DNA of 64,000 nucleotides from DASTFP01 sp963744345 (lineage in GTDB: Bacteria > Verrucomicrobiota > Verrucomicrobiia > Chthoniobacterales > Terrimicrobiaceae): NCBI GenBank assembly GCA_963744345.1, contig CAVUTD010000015.1, positions 1-64,000 on the forward strand. The letters run 5' to 3'. This document shows positions 47,198 to 56,887 of this stretch, piece by piece. Positions within the stretch are counted from its first letter, which is position 1. Each line of letters starts with the position of its first letter. The notes under the pieces were generated by a model, which saw only the letters and a program-made list of their open reading frames with translations, made no database searches and was not told where the DNA came from. A program made the translations under genes and the position numbers.

Positions 47198-48600
47198 TTA
47201 AAATTCAAGGCTGGCGCGCAATCCGACCACTGTCGCCGTGTCCAGACGCGCTAGCGGCGCTTTGACCACTTGCAGGTCCAAAGTCACGCGACAAGCCGGC
47301 GTGATAGCGATGTTGTAAAATAGTTCAAAACCCTGAGCGGAATCTTCTACTCCCAATATACCGAGGAGCATACCTGACTGCCCGCTGTTGTAGTAGTAAC
47401 CGATTCCAAAGGTGTCGTTATCGCGGAATGGGAACTACTCCCCGACCGCCGATGCCGCCGCTGACTGCCCATAAAAGTGGGTTTGTTTCTCTGTCAGCGA
47501 AGCCGAAACGGATAAAAAAGCCGATGCCCTGCAGATCCGGTTCGCCGTCGTGCGGGTCAATCGGCTGGTTGCTCGGCTGCTCGATGAAAACGTACTGCCA
47601 GGTGCTCCAGAAGACGGCCCACGTAATGTGTTCTTTAGGGACGGCCAGTCCCTCACCGGGCTGCGAGGACCAGCCGGCTGTTGAGCCTGGCGAAATCCTG
47701 GTTGAAGGAGTAGATGCCTCCGACGTTCATTCCTCCAGGGAGACGGCCAAGCCGGTATTGAAAGTCCATCTCGGTGCTCCATGTAGTGCCCTCGTCGAAG
47801 TCATCAAAGCCGGTGGTTGTGGACGCATCCTGCGTATTCATGACCGAGCTGGTGATCGTGATCCCGCCCTTCGGGCCGGGGGGAATTGGCATCAATATCA
47901 GCCCGGCGGCCAGCGTGCTGTAGGGAACCGCAGGGCCATCGCAGGATTGAAGATGAAGTTCGCGTTCATGAATTGCCTCGTTCCGCGGCCGGAGGCGAAC
48001 TCGTTGGGGTCACCGTCGAGCGTGTCGATCTTGCCGAAGAGAATGCCGATATATTTCGAGAGAAACTGGGTATAATTGAGGTTGGTGACCGTGATGGGGA
48101 TGTCCTCATCGAGTTTGGCACTGAGCGGAAACAAAAGGTCGGTGTTGACAGGGAGGATTGGTCCGGCGTCGCGGTTGACCGAGCTGCCGAAGCGCGATTC
48201 GGCGCGGAATCTAATCAGCGCGCCAGGCAAGATGCCCATGCGCATCAGATCGAGATTGAGTATGTAATCCGCGGTCCCGCCGTACGCGGCCGTGCGATCA
48301 CGCCCGCCGTTGGTGACACCCTGAATATATTGATTCAATTCTACGCCAATCTGAACGCCCTTTTTGGCAAGCGAAGTGCGAGCACCCCACCAGTCACCAG
48401 TCAGTTGCTTCCGTTTCCAAACACTGGCCGAGTAATCCGGAATCGGAAGAAGGCCGACAGACGCTGAGGATGAAGGTGCCGCGGCGGTTCGTGGGGCGGC
48501 ATCACCGGGCGAGTCCTGCGCATGCCCGCGGAACTCGCTGACGCTCAGAGCCACAGCGCACAGCAGCGAGGTAAGTGTGCATTGATGCGCCCTCGTCCCT
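47198..48600 (-). pseudogene. OprB-family carbohydrate porin, multiply frameshifted
   Basis: The N-terminus has a signal peptide (TSLLCAVALSVSEFRGHAQ), then KRKQLTGDWWGARTSLAKKG, the hallmark of OprB porins, and many barrel strands (LFGKIDTLDGDPNEFASGRG). The frame is lost at ~47900. Later strands lie in other frames (MDFQYRLGRLPGGMNVGGIY), and the end TVVGLRASLEF at 47198 carries the C-terminal Phe of outer-membrane barrels. At least three lesions exist. It lies downstream of a sugar ABC transporter on the same strand and was probably its outer-membrane partner. Confidence 0.8.
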
Positions 48601-49127
48601 CGTGCTTGCTCTCGAAACGACACGGTTAAATTTAGGAAAGAGGACGCGGTCCCAATGGCCGCCCTTCTTCGGAATGGAACGGAGATTCGGATCGGACGGA
48701 TATAGCCGCTGGCGCGGCTCCTGTGAAGAGGGTTTCGTGGGCCGTTCAATCTGACCAGAAGGCCGCCAAGGGCAGCAAAGAAGCATGAAAAACTTCTTTG
48801 CATGCGCCTTCTTTGCATGGCGCCCTTCTTTTTAACAACTTTTCCGCGGTTGTTCGTATTTTCGGATATTAGTTTCGTCCTCATCCCTCCTCGTCCCTCG
48901 TGCTCGTCCTCCTCCTCGGAAGCGAAATGCGATCGAGGACGACGGACGAGGAGGAGGACAGTACGATTTCATTTCACCGGCTGCGCCTGGGGAAACTCCA
49001 GGGGCTAGGATAGGACCAAAGCGCGACGCAGGGGCTGGCAGATGCAGCGACTCCCGCCCGTGGCGCACAGCGCGATGCGGTTGCTCGGTCCTACTTGGCA
49101 ACTACATGGACTACCCTCAATGTGCGC
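48601..49127. other. non-coding, with a CCTCGTCCCTCGTGCT-type repeat
   Basis: The string ctcgtccctcgtgct occurs near 48590 and 48891. The second copy is followed by a C/T-rich run and its inverted counterpart (gaggacgacggacgaggagg). No gene was recognised. It may be a small dispersed intergenic repeat. Confidence 0.45.
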
Positions 49128-49153
49128 GTGGCAGGAGCGTTTGCTCCTGCCAC
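49128..49153. terminator. 11-bp stem-loop downstream of the binding-protein gene
   Basis: A perfect hairpin, gtggcaggagc-gttt-gctcctgccac, starts 36 bases beyond the stop of the substrate-binding protein gene. It has no clear T-tract, so it may be a transcript-stabilising or attenuating hairpin rather than a full terminator. Confidence 0.55.
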
Positions 49154-49188
49154 AAGCCATCCCCGCGGGGTCGATTTTACGGCTAAAG

Positions 49189-50151
49189 CTAAACGGGTAA
49201 TCCCTGCTCCTTCAGGATCTGCGCCGCGTTCGATTTATCGATCGTCATTGTCGGCAGGATAATCTTCTTCTCGACCTTGTCTCCTTTGACGATCTTCAGC
49301 CCCTGTCGGACACCTTCCGCCCCTGGCGTCGGGTAGAGGAACGTCGCTGTCAGCTGTCCTTTGTGGACCCAGGTCACTCCCTCGCTGGGTAGCGCGTCGA
49401 TACCGAGGAACTTGATCTCTTTATCCCGCCCCGCGTCTTTCGCCGCGAGATACGCCCCGTAGGCAACTGGATCATTGTGCCCGTAGACGACGTCTATCTT
49501 GTCGAAGGATTTCAGCGCCGTCGACATCACTTCATATCCTTTCGACTGCTTCCAATCGGTATCGATCGGTTTGAGCAACGACTTGATGCCCGGCTCCTTG
49601 TCGGTAAATGCGTGGAATCCGGTGCTGCGATCGTGGGCCGGCTGAGTGCCCATGCCGCCCCAGAGCTCGATGACGTTACCTTTGGCGTTGTCCGGACCGC
49701 CGAGCAGTTTGACCGTGTACTCTCCGGCCGCGCGGCCTATCTCCACATTGTCGCCGCCGATAAACTGCGTGTACTTATCCGTATCGACGTTGCGATCGAG
49801 AATGATGGTCGGAATCCCGGCTTCAATCGCTTTGAGGGTCACCCCGGTCAGCCCGGCCGATTCCTTCGGGCTGATTAACAACACATCGACACCCTGACGA
49901 ATCAGGTTCTCGATATCGGCCACCTGTTTTTCGGTTTTGTCCTGTCCGTCCGTGATAATCAATTCCAGGTCGGGATGCTTTTCCGCCTCCTTCTTCATGT
50001 CCTTGTTGAATTGAACCCGCCAGGGTTCAACGATCGTCACCTGCGAAAAACCAAATCGAGATTTCTTCGACTCGGCTCGCACATGGAACGGTTTAATTAC
50101 CGCAGTCGCAGCCGCGACTGCACTTATTTTAATGAATGTCCTTCTTTGCAT
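49189..50151 (-). CDS. sugar ABC transporter substrate-binding protein (ribose-type)
   Basis: This 320-residue periplasmic binding protein starts MQRRTFIKISAVAAATAVI, a Tat-like signal, then GFSQVTIVEPWRVQFNKDMK, ADIENLIRQGVDVLLISPKE, GIPTIILDRNVDT and YGHNDPVAYGAYLAAKDAG. These are the conserved blocks of RbsB/YtfQ-type pentose or hexose binding proteins. It is the last gene of the transporter operon, 207 bases after the permease. That gap could allow higher expression of the binding protein. Confidence 0.88.
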   Translation of the reverse strand: MQRRTFIKISAVAAATAVIKPFHVRAESKKSRFGFSQVTIVEPWRVQFNKDMKKEAEKHPDLELIITDGQDKTEKQVADIENLIRQGVDVLLISPKESAGLTGVTLKAIEAGIPTIILDRNVDTDKYTQFIGGDNVEIGRAAGEYTVKLLGGPDNAKGNVIELWGGMGTQPAHDRSTGFHAFTDKEPGIKSLLKPIDTDWKQSKGYEVMSTALKSFDKIDVVYGHNDPVAYGAYLAAKDAGRDKEIKFLGIDALPSEGVTWVHKGQLTATFLYPTPGAEGVRQGLKIVKGDKVEKKIILPTMTIDKSNAAQILKEQGLPV

Positions 50152-50358
50152 AGGTAGGTTTGTTGTTATGGGGTCTGGTTGTTGTTGTTTATCTCCTCGC
50201 TGCCGCGTGGCAGGATCTTGGATCTGTTGGCCTTTTTCTGACCTGAGTTTCGCGATGCCGCTTGGACATGGAGGAGGTGTTCCGGCGCTGAAGCTCGCAG
50301 GTGTTCGACAGGCTGCGTGCTGGCATTACGGAAATCGGGTTTGTTCATCATCCGCCTT

Positions 50359-51642
50359 TCACCTCCCAGTACCGACGACCTCCACATCTGCCTTTGGTCC
50401 GGGAGGCTTCTCAACGCGGGGGCGGAATCGCCTCAGCCAACCGGCCATCTGACCTTCCTGGAGCAGGACCGCGCCCAGGATGATCAGCCCTTTCAGAACC
50501 AACTGGGTGTTGCTGTCGATGTTCTTGAGCAGCAGAATATTTCCCAGAAAACCGAAGATGAGCACCCCGACGAGCGTGCCGGTCATCGAACCTCTGCCGC
50601 CCATGAGGTTAGTACCGCCAATCACCACCGCTGCGATTGCATCCAGTTCCGCTCCGGTCCCCGCGTCCGGCTTACCCTGGCGGTATTGCGCGGTGTAGAG
50701 AACACCGGCCAAAGCTGCCAACATCCCGGAGATGGCATAGACCGAGATTTTGATGCTATCCACCCGGATCCCGGCGAGTCGCGCTGCTTGCTCGTTGCCG
50801 CCAAGGGCGTAGACGTACCGACCGAACGTACTTACCTTTAAAACAAACCCAAAGAGGAAGACGGCGAAGAGAAAGAAAATTCCTGGAACAGGCACGACGT
50901 TAAACACCAGCGCCCGCAACACATCAAAGTCTTCCGTCGCATTCGAACCCGTATAGACCGGATAAACAGCCGCGTGCTGGCCGGCCAGCAACCGTGCCAG
51001 CCCCAGAATCGCGACCATCATCGCCAGGGTGACGATAAATGGTTGCAGCCGCCCCTTGGCAATGATGAGGCCGTTCAAGGCACCCAGCGCAAGCCCGACG
51101 GCTGGCACGGTAACAAGCACACCGGGAACACCAAATTTCGGCTCGAGCTGTCCAATCGTCCAGGCAACCGCGACCGCGGCCAGAATGATGCCCGCAAGAG
51201 CGCTGGCAGCGACGATCTTCGGTGGTGGCTTCTCGGCGGTGCGGTACGCCGCGCCGTGCATATTCATGGCAATCAGAGGGATCAGGTATAGACACAGCAT
51301 CACGCAAACGACGGCCAGAATCGGGATCGAAAACAGCGACGCATTGGTCCACCCCTGCTGCGTCAGAAGCATGGCGCAAATGACCGAACCAAGGGCCATC
51401 ATTGAACCGACCGAAAGATCGATGCCACCTGTCAGAATCACCAAGGTCATACCAACGGCGATGATTCCGTTGTTGGAGACCTGTCGCAGCACATCGGCCT
51501 GGTTACCCGGGCTCAGAAAGATGTTTACCCCCTTGTTGTTGACTGGCGATAGGACCGCGCCAGTCGTGTAAAGGACCGCCAGCCCCCAGAAAAGCTTCGT
51601 CGTCAGAATAAACTTGAAGATCCGCCCGAGCACTGCGTTCAC
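50359..51642 (-). CDS. sugar ABC transporter permease (RbsC/XylH-like)
   Basis: This 427-residue permease has ~10 membrane segments. It includes NNGIIAVGMTLVILTGGIDL followed by SVGSMMALG, and VIGGTNLMGGRGSMTGTLVG; both are signatures of the ribose/xylose/galactose permease family. A family-untypical insertion around residues 120-160 holds an extra hydrophobic helix, similar to xylose-type permeases. Its ATG overlaps the stop of the ATPase gene by four bases. Confidence 0.9.
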   Translation of the reverse strand: MNAVLGRIFKFILTTKLFWGLAVLYTTGAVLSPVNNKGVNIFLSPGNQADVLRQVSNNGIIAVGMTLVILTGGIDLSVGSMMALGSVICAMLLTQQGWTNASLFSIPILAVVCVMLCLYLIPLIAMNMHGAAYRTAEKPPPKIVAASALAGIILAAVAVAWTIGQLEPKFGVPGVLVTVPAVGLALGALNGLIIAKGRLQPFIVTLAMMVAILGLARLLAGQHAAVYPVYTGSNATEDFDVLRALVFNVVPVPGIFFLFAVFLFGFVLKVSTFGRYVYALGGNEQAARLAGIRVDSIKISVYAISGMLAALAGVLYTAQYRQGKPDAGTGAELDAIAAVVIGGTNLMGGRGSMTGTLVGVLIFGFLGNILLLKNIDSNTQLVLKGLIILGAVLLQEGQMAGWLRRFRPRVEKPPGPKADVEVVGTGR

Positions 51643-53240
51643 GCCGTTGCCTCGGCAAATTCAGGTTGCACCCGTCCGCCAGGCGAAGCGTACTCCAGAA
51701 TAGTCTCATGGGAAAAATCCGATCGATTCAATCGCGCCGTGGGTAAGCCTTCTCGCAGCACCAGGATATGGTCGCTCAAAAGCGTGAGCTCGGGCAATTC
51801 CGACGAGACCAGCACGATCGCCAGGCCCTCTTCGGCGAGTTGTTGAATGAGGCGGTAAATATCCGCCTTTGCCCCGACATCGATCCCACGGGTTGGCTCA
51901 TCCAGCAGCAGGATTTTGGGGACGGCCTGGAGCCACTTTCCGATGACGAGCTTCTGTTGGTTACCGCCGCTGAGTGTGCCCGCGATCTGCTCCGGGCCGC
52001 TCGCCTGCATGCCGAGTTGGCGCATGGTCCGCAGAGCGACCTCGCGTTCCTCGCGGTTCGAAACGACCCCGAAATTGGAGATCGAACGCATTACCGTCAG
52101 CTCGGCGTTTCGATCAATGCCCGCACCCAGAATCAGGCCGTCGCGCTTTCGATCCTCCGTTACCAGTGCAATCCCGTGCTGCTTGGCTTCCGCCGGATTG
52201 CGCAACGAGACTCGCCGGCCATTCACGAAGAAGTCGCCTCCGCCGAATTCGGGATGAAGTCCGAAAAGCACTTCCAAGGTTTCCGTTCGCCCTGCCCCGA
52301 GCAACCCTGCCAGGCCGAGCACTTCGCCTTCCGCTACGGAGAACGAAACTCGATCGACCAGCATTGGTCTGCTCGGGGTAGGGGCTGGGTGTTCGAGCCA
52401 AAGCTTCCTGACTTCGAAGACCGGGTGGCGAGTAGATGCCTCGGCTTTACCGGAGGCGAGGACCTCCTGCAATTCGCGGCCCACCATCATGCGGATCACT
52501 TCGCGCCGGTTAGCTTCACGAGCGGCCAAGGTGCCGATCAAGCGCCCGTCGCGGAGAACAGTAACTCGATCAGCCACGGCGAAGACCTCTTCCATCCGAT
52601 GGGAAATGTAAACGATTGCAACCCCCTCGGCAGAAAGCCGGCGGATCACCGCGAACAAACGACTCGTTTCGTGAATCGATAACGCCGAGGTCGGTTCGTC
52701 CATGATCAAAATCCGCGCCTCTAACACCAGCGCCTTCCCGATCTCCACCAACTGCTGTTCACCCACCCGCAGCCGGCTCACGGGCTGATCGATGCGCGCC
52801 TGGAAATCCAACGGAGCGAGGACTGCCCGCGCCGCCTCGATCTGTCGCCGGCGATCCACCAGAAAGAGGCCACCTCGTTTCTCCTGGCCGAGAAAGATGT
52901 TTTCGTCCACGGCTAGCTCCGGCACAAGGCTCAATTCCTGTTGGATCATCGCAATCCCCGCCCGCGTTGCTGCCCGCGGAGAGTTCAGGTGCACCGCTCT
53001 GCCTCCGACCGTGATCTCGCCCTCAAAATCGTCGATCAGCCCGGCCGCGATCTTCATCAAGGTCGATTTGCCGGCGCCGTTCTCTCCCATCAAGGCGTGG
53101 ATCTCGCCTCTACGCAGCGCGAAGTCCACCTCGGTCAAGACTTGAGTCGAGCCGAACCGCTTGGTAATGCGGCTCATCGCCAGGATCACCTGGTGATTGG
53201 TCTCCGGTCCGTTTGGACCGGCCACATCAAGGGGGAACAT
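51639..53240 (-). CDS. sugar ABC transporter ATPase with two ABC domains (RbsA/MglA-like)
   Basis: This 533-residue protein has two nucleotide-binding domains. The first has Walker A GENGAGKST, signature-like SRLRVGEQQLVEIGKAL and Walker B RILIMDEPTSALS. The second has the degenerate Walker A GLLGAGRTE, then GTLSGGNQQKLVIGKWL and LLLDEPTRGIDVGAK. This asymmetry is normal for the CUT2 family, which imports pentoses, hexoses or autoinducer-2. It leads the operon: ATPase, permease, binding protein. No regulator gene adjoins it. Confidence 0.9.
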   Translation of the reverse strand: MFPLDVAGPNGPETNHQVILAMSRITKRFGSTQVLTEVDFALRRGEIHALMGENGAGKSTLMKIAAGLIDDFEGEITVGGRAVHLNSPRAATRAGIAMIQQELSLVPELAVDENIFLGQEKRGGLFLVDRRRQIEAARAVLAPLDFQARIDQPVSRLRVGEQQLVEIGKALVLEARILIMDEPTSALSIHETSRLFAVIRRLSAEGVAIVYISHRMEEVFAVADRVTVLRDGRLIGTLAAREANRREVIRMMVGRELQEVLASGKAEASTRHPVFEVRKLWLEHPAPTPSRPMLVDRVSFSVAEGEVLGLAGLLGAGRTETLEVLFGLHPEFGGGDFFVNGRRVSLRNPAEAKQHGIALVTEDRKRDGLILGAGIDRNAELTVMRSISNFGVVSNREEREVALRTMRQLGMQASGPEQIAGTLSGGNQQKLVIGKWLQAVPKILLLDEPTRGIDVGAKADIYRLIQQLAEEGLAIVLVSSELPELTLLSDHILVLREGLPTARLNRSDFSHETILEYASPGGRVQPEFAEATA

Positions 53241-53497
53241 GCTTCTTCATGAAGACTAGAAGCAAAAGCCGTCCATTTCAAGGACGCGACCTCCGGAAAG
53301 AAGATTTTGAGTGCTGCGCGCGCATAACGCGCCCGCCAACGCGCCTTGTCCTCCGCTGTTAAGTTCGCCAGGCGCTCCGCGACACAGGTTGAAGACACCA
53401 AGGCGTTGACCTCTAAATGAAGAATGACGAAACATGAGACGACTTCCTCTCCTCGCAACGCTCACGACTCCAGTGAGTGGTGCTTGTGTGTGCGAAT

Positions 53498-53968
53498 ATG
53501 CAGAATCAACACCATCGATCAGAAAGACTTTCCCCGGCGGACACATTAATCGCATACGAAAATGAGACATGGAGCTTGATTAAACGGAAAGATTTGGCGG
53601 GGTTTGCAACTTATCTGGCTGAAGATTTTTATGACATCTTCCCTGATGGAACGGAGCGAACAAAACCAGAGCTGTTGAAGTTCTTAAGCGGGGCTGACCT
53701 GACAGACTATCGACTGAGCAATTTTCGAGTCACCCTGCTGAACGAGGACGCCGCGATTGTAACTTATCACGTAAATGCGCGTGCCTTGATTGAGGGAAGG
53801 GAAATTTCGATGGCAAATTCGGTGACATCAGGCTGGGCGAGGCGAGGCGGCAGGTGGTTGAACGTGTCTGCTGTCGCTTCCCCGCAGCAAGATTCAAGAT
53901 CGTGCATGCGTGCAGGCCCGAGAAGCGTGGTTCGAGCCGTACATAAGCGCTATCGCCGGCGGTCCTAA
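53498..53968 (+). CDS. SnoaL/NTF2-like (DUF4440) protein
   Basis: From ATG 53498 the protein shows LIAYENETWSLIKRKDLAGF, AEDFYDIFPDGTERTKPEL and AAIVTYHVNARALIEGREIS. This is the alpha+beta cone fold used by small enzymes and ligand-binding proteins. The conserved end is GWARRGGRWLNVSAVASPQQ; the last ~25 residues are basic and atypical, so the 3' end may be frameshifted. It is transcribed away from the sugar transporter. The role is unknown. Confidence 0.65.
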   Translation: MQNQHHRSERLSPADTLIAYENETWSLIKRKDLAGFATYLAEDFYDIFPDGTERTKPELLKFLSGADLTDYRLSNFRVTLLNEDAAIVTYHVNARALIEGREISMANSVTSGWARRGGRWLNVSAVASPQQDSRSCMRAGPRSVVRAVHKRYRRRS

Positions 53969-54144
53969 AAATGTGGAGTCCCGCCGCAGGGGATGATCCC
54001 AACGACTCGGCGGCTGATTGCTGCTTGCTGTGAATTCCCGAGGCCAGCGACGGCTAACGACATCGATAATCAGGTATCAAAGCCCGGTTACCAATAGCGT
54101 GACGTTTTTGATTTTGCCGCGCCGCAAGTGTTGTAAGTTTCTCA

Positions 54145-54330
54145 ATGAGTTTTCGCTTGGTTGCGCCCACAGTCGCAATCTCTTTGCTTGTTGTCGGGTG
54201 CGCGGCTAGCCCTACCCAATCCGGGAGGGAGGCGCGCATATGGAATGCCCAATTGCAACGTCAACAGGAAATAGTACGCAATCAGGGTCGCATTGGGTAT
54301 ATCGGCTACGAGGGGCCCGCCCCCAGGTGA
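54145..54330 (+). CDS. small lipoprotein
   Basis: This 61-residue protein has a lipoprotein signal (TVAISLLVVGCAAS, lipobox LVVGC), then a short polar tail with NAQLQRQQEIVRNQGRIGYI. It should be anchored in a membrane by its Cys. It lies 25 bases upstream of the amine-oxidase-like gene on the same strand and may be co-transcribed. Confidence 0.6.
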   Translation: MSFRLVAPTVAISLLVVGCAASPTQSGREARIWNAQLQRQQEIVRNQGRIGYIGYEGPAPR

Positions 54331-54355
54331 CTTTCACTGCCCACCGGAATAAACC

Positions 54356-55864
54356 GTGACACCGACCCGCCGCGATTTCATTAAGTTTGTCGTAACGGGC
54401 GCGGTGACCGCCGGATGCCCGTTTAATCTCGAGTTGCTCGCGCAGAGCGCGGATAAACCTGCGACCGTGGACGGCGAAGAGGCCACCATTTGCCATCAAA
54501 TTCGAGACCGGTTTGCTTTCGATCTACCTCGCGTTTCTTCCGCCCGCGATCTGGTCATCATCGGAGGTGGCATGAGTGGTTTGACCGCCGCATATCTTTC
54601 TCTCGATTTGGATTGGCTGCTGCTCGAAAAAGAACCCCATTTCGGGGGAAACGCCTACATGATGAATTTTCGGGGCACGGCCTACGGCACCGGTTCGGCG
54701 TTCGTGGACAGCCCCGTGGCTGCGCAAATGGCTACTCAGCTTGGCCTCAAGCCGTTGGCCATCGATAATTGGGATGGAAGCTTCCTTCACGGAGAATTTG
54801 TCGCCGACACGTGGGGGGAGGGGCTCGACCACCTGCCTTACGCTCCGCCGGTGCGAGAAAGTTTCAAGAAATTCCGCCAGGCGATGCTCGCTATCGACGT
54901 AGAAAAGCGTTCCCGTGAACTGGACAACACTCCCTTCTCCAAATTTCTTGAAGGCTATGCGCCGGAGGTCAGACAGTGGTTTGACGCGTATGGTCCATCG
55001 AATTGGGGCGCGCTCAGCCGCGAGACCTCGTCGATGGTGGCCATTGGCGAGGTGCAGGCGTTAAGTGGTGAAGAGCGCAAGGATGAGCGCTCCACCTGGC
55101 CCGGAGGATTGGGCGCTTTGTCCAAGCGACTAGCTGAGAAACTGCAGGCGAAATCCAAGGAGCGCATGGTGACTGGCGCCACCATTCTCGCAGTCCGACC
55201 GCAGCGGAATGCCGTGCATGTTTCTTATATGCGGGGAGGCAGAATTACCACTGTGGCAGCGAAGGCGGTGATCATGGCGACTCCCAAGTTCATCACCGCT
55301 CGCATAGTGGAAGGGCTGCCGCAGGCGCAGCGCCTCGCCATGCAGAAAATTCGTTATGCGCCTTATTGCGTCGTCAACCTCATCTACGACAAAGTAGTTT
55401 TTGACCAAGGCTACGACACCTGGTGTCCAGGCTACTCGTTTACCGACTTCATTGTCGCTGACTGGACCATCCGCAACCGTGCCGGCTACAAGCGTGCTTA
55501 CAACATTCTTACCTGTTACACTCCAATGCGGGAAACTGAACGAGGTGTGCTGCTCACCGATGAAGGCGCGCGCGACCTCGCCAGCAGGGTGCTCGCAGAC
55601 GTGAAGCGAGTCCTTGGCAAGGCTGACGTCGATCCGTTGGAAGTTCACATTTATCGCCGCGGTCATCCTATGTATATGGCTACGCCCGGCAACCACACCA
55701 GGGTCTTACCGGTGGCGGGCCGGCCGCTCGATCGCATATTTTTCGCCAACACCGATTCGATAGGCCCGGTTTCAACCACATCAACCGCAATCATCGCCGC
55801 GCAACGGGCCGTGGTTCGTGTAAGTAGAGTATTACATGGGCGAGCTCAGGCTGTCGCGGCGTAG
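54356..55864 (+). CDS. FAD-dependent amine-oxidase-like oxidoreductase
   Basis: This 502-residue protein begins TPTRRDFIKFVVTGAVTAGC, a Tat signal with twin Arg. The FAD-binding motif LVIIGGGMSGLTAAYLSLDL and LLLEKEPHFGGNA follow. The C-terminal FAD loop is RIFFANTDSIGPVSTTSTAI, in the usual position. It is exported folded with FAD and probably oxidises amines or is a related desaturase. It starts at a GTG just after the small lipoprotein gene. Confidence 0.8.
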   Translation: MTPTRRDFIKFVVTGAVTAGCPFNLELLAQSADKPATVDGEEATICHQIRDRFAFDLPRVSSARDLVIIGGGMSGLTAAYLSLDLDWLLLEKEPHFGGNAYMMNFRGTAYGTGSAFVDSPVAAQMATQLGLKPLAIDNWDGSFLHGEFVADTWGEGLDHLPYAPPVRESFKKFRQAMLAIDVEKRSRELDNTPFSKFLEGYAPEVRQWFDAYGPSNWGALSRETSSMVAIGEVQALSGEERKDERSTWPGGLGALSKRLAEKLQAKSKERMVTGATILAVRPQRNAVHVSYMRGGRITTVAAKAVIMATPKFITARIVEGLPQAQRLAMQKIRYAPYCVVNLIYDKVVFDQGYDTWCPGYSFTDFIVADWTIRNRAGYKRAYNILTCYTPMRETERGVLLTDEGARDLASRVLADVKRVLGKADVDPLEVHIYRRGHPMYMATPGNHTRVLPVAGRPLDRIFFANTDSIGPVSTTSTAIIAAQRAVVRVSRVLHGRAQAVAA

Positions 55865-55940
55865 CGGGATATGAGCAGCGGCACAGAATGTACCCACGCA
55901 ATTGCTCGGAAGTTAGCACCATTTTAATGTTAGGCACGAC

Positions 55941-56570
55941 ATGGATAACTTAGATGTCGACCGAGCTGCCGCTTGGTTAGTCAAGGCTGGCTTGGCCGGG
56001 ATGTCCGAGGCCGATCTCATGCACGGCTTTTGTGAGAAGTGCCGCTCGATCGGCATGGATCTCTCAACTGCCGTTACGCTGATTGATACGCTTCATCCCG
56101 TCTACGAAGGTCGCGCTTTCCTGTGGCGCGGCGACGTGCTCAAGCTGATGGGCGACGGCGTCCTTGCAGTCTTCAACGCCGCGCACCCTGCGGAATCATG
56201 CCGCTGCGCCCGCCGCGCCGAAGCCGAGCTGAGATTCAAGATCGAAGAGCTCAACGCGAATCGCTCCAGAAATGGCCGTCCCATCTCTACCGTCTACTTG
56301 GGGTTGCACATTGGGGATGTCTTCTTCGGCAAGATCGGTAGCGAGGAGCGGCTCGATTTCACTGTCGTCGGTCCTGCGGTAAACGAAGTTAGCCGCATCG
56401 CTTCGATGTGTAGGTCGGTCGACCGAGCGACTGTCGTGTCCTCTGAATTCGCAGCGGCTACCCCGGAACCTGAACGAGTAAATCTTGCCTCGGTGGGCCG
56501 CTACGCCTTACGCGGGGTCGCTCGCGCGCAGGAGCTCTTCACGCTCTGCCCTCCTGTCATAGCGCCTTGA
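55941..56570 (+). CDS. adenylate/guanylate cyclase-type protein with internal deletion
   Basis: The first ~55 residues (AAWLVKAGLAGMSEADLMHGF, then HPVYEGRAFLWR) match the N-terminal accessory region of a known class III cyclase group. The sequence then jumps to GDVLKLMGDGVLAVFNAAHP, the middle of the cyclase domain. About 150 residues, including the first metal-binding Asp segment, are missing without loss of frame. The rest (YLGLHIGDVFFGKIGSEERL, FTVVGPAVNEVSRI) is normal. Without the first Asp it is unlikely to make cyclic nucleotide. Confidence 0.7.
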   Translation: MDNLDVDRAAAWLVKAGLAGMSEADLMHGFCEKCRSIGMDLSTAVTLIDTLHPVYEGRAFLWRGDVLKLMGDGVLAVFNAAHPAESCRCARRAEAELRFKIEELNANRSRNGRPISTVYLGLHIGDVFFGKIGSEERLDFTVVGPAVNEVSRIASMCRSVDRATVVSSEFAAATPEPERVNLASVGRYALRGVARAQELFTLCPPVIAP

Positions 56571-56887
56571 GCCGGCAACTACGGGCGGAACGCCGTGCCT
56601 ATACGGCTTAACAGGGAAGCTGGGTCAGAAAGGCACGCAGGGCGCTCTCGAATTGCTTCGGCCGGAGACTTCAGCCGACTGCTCGTAAGCTTCACAAAAC
56701 TCCGATAAGCATTAACCTGCTCGGAAGTGATGGCTCACAGGAGGGGCGGCTGCCGATCTAAATAGCGCGCTTGCCGGGGAACAAGAAAATGGGAGCGTCA
56801 AGCAAGGTGCCGCTAAATGGCCAAGGCCGAAGCGCGCATCGTATCGAATCGGAAAGAGGGTGACCTACTCCTGATCAGCGAGAGCCT
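56571..56887. other. no gene seen
   Basis: Intergenic region between convergent cyclase-like and serine-hydrolase genes. Nothing recognised. Confidence 0.4.
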
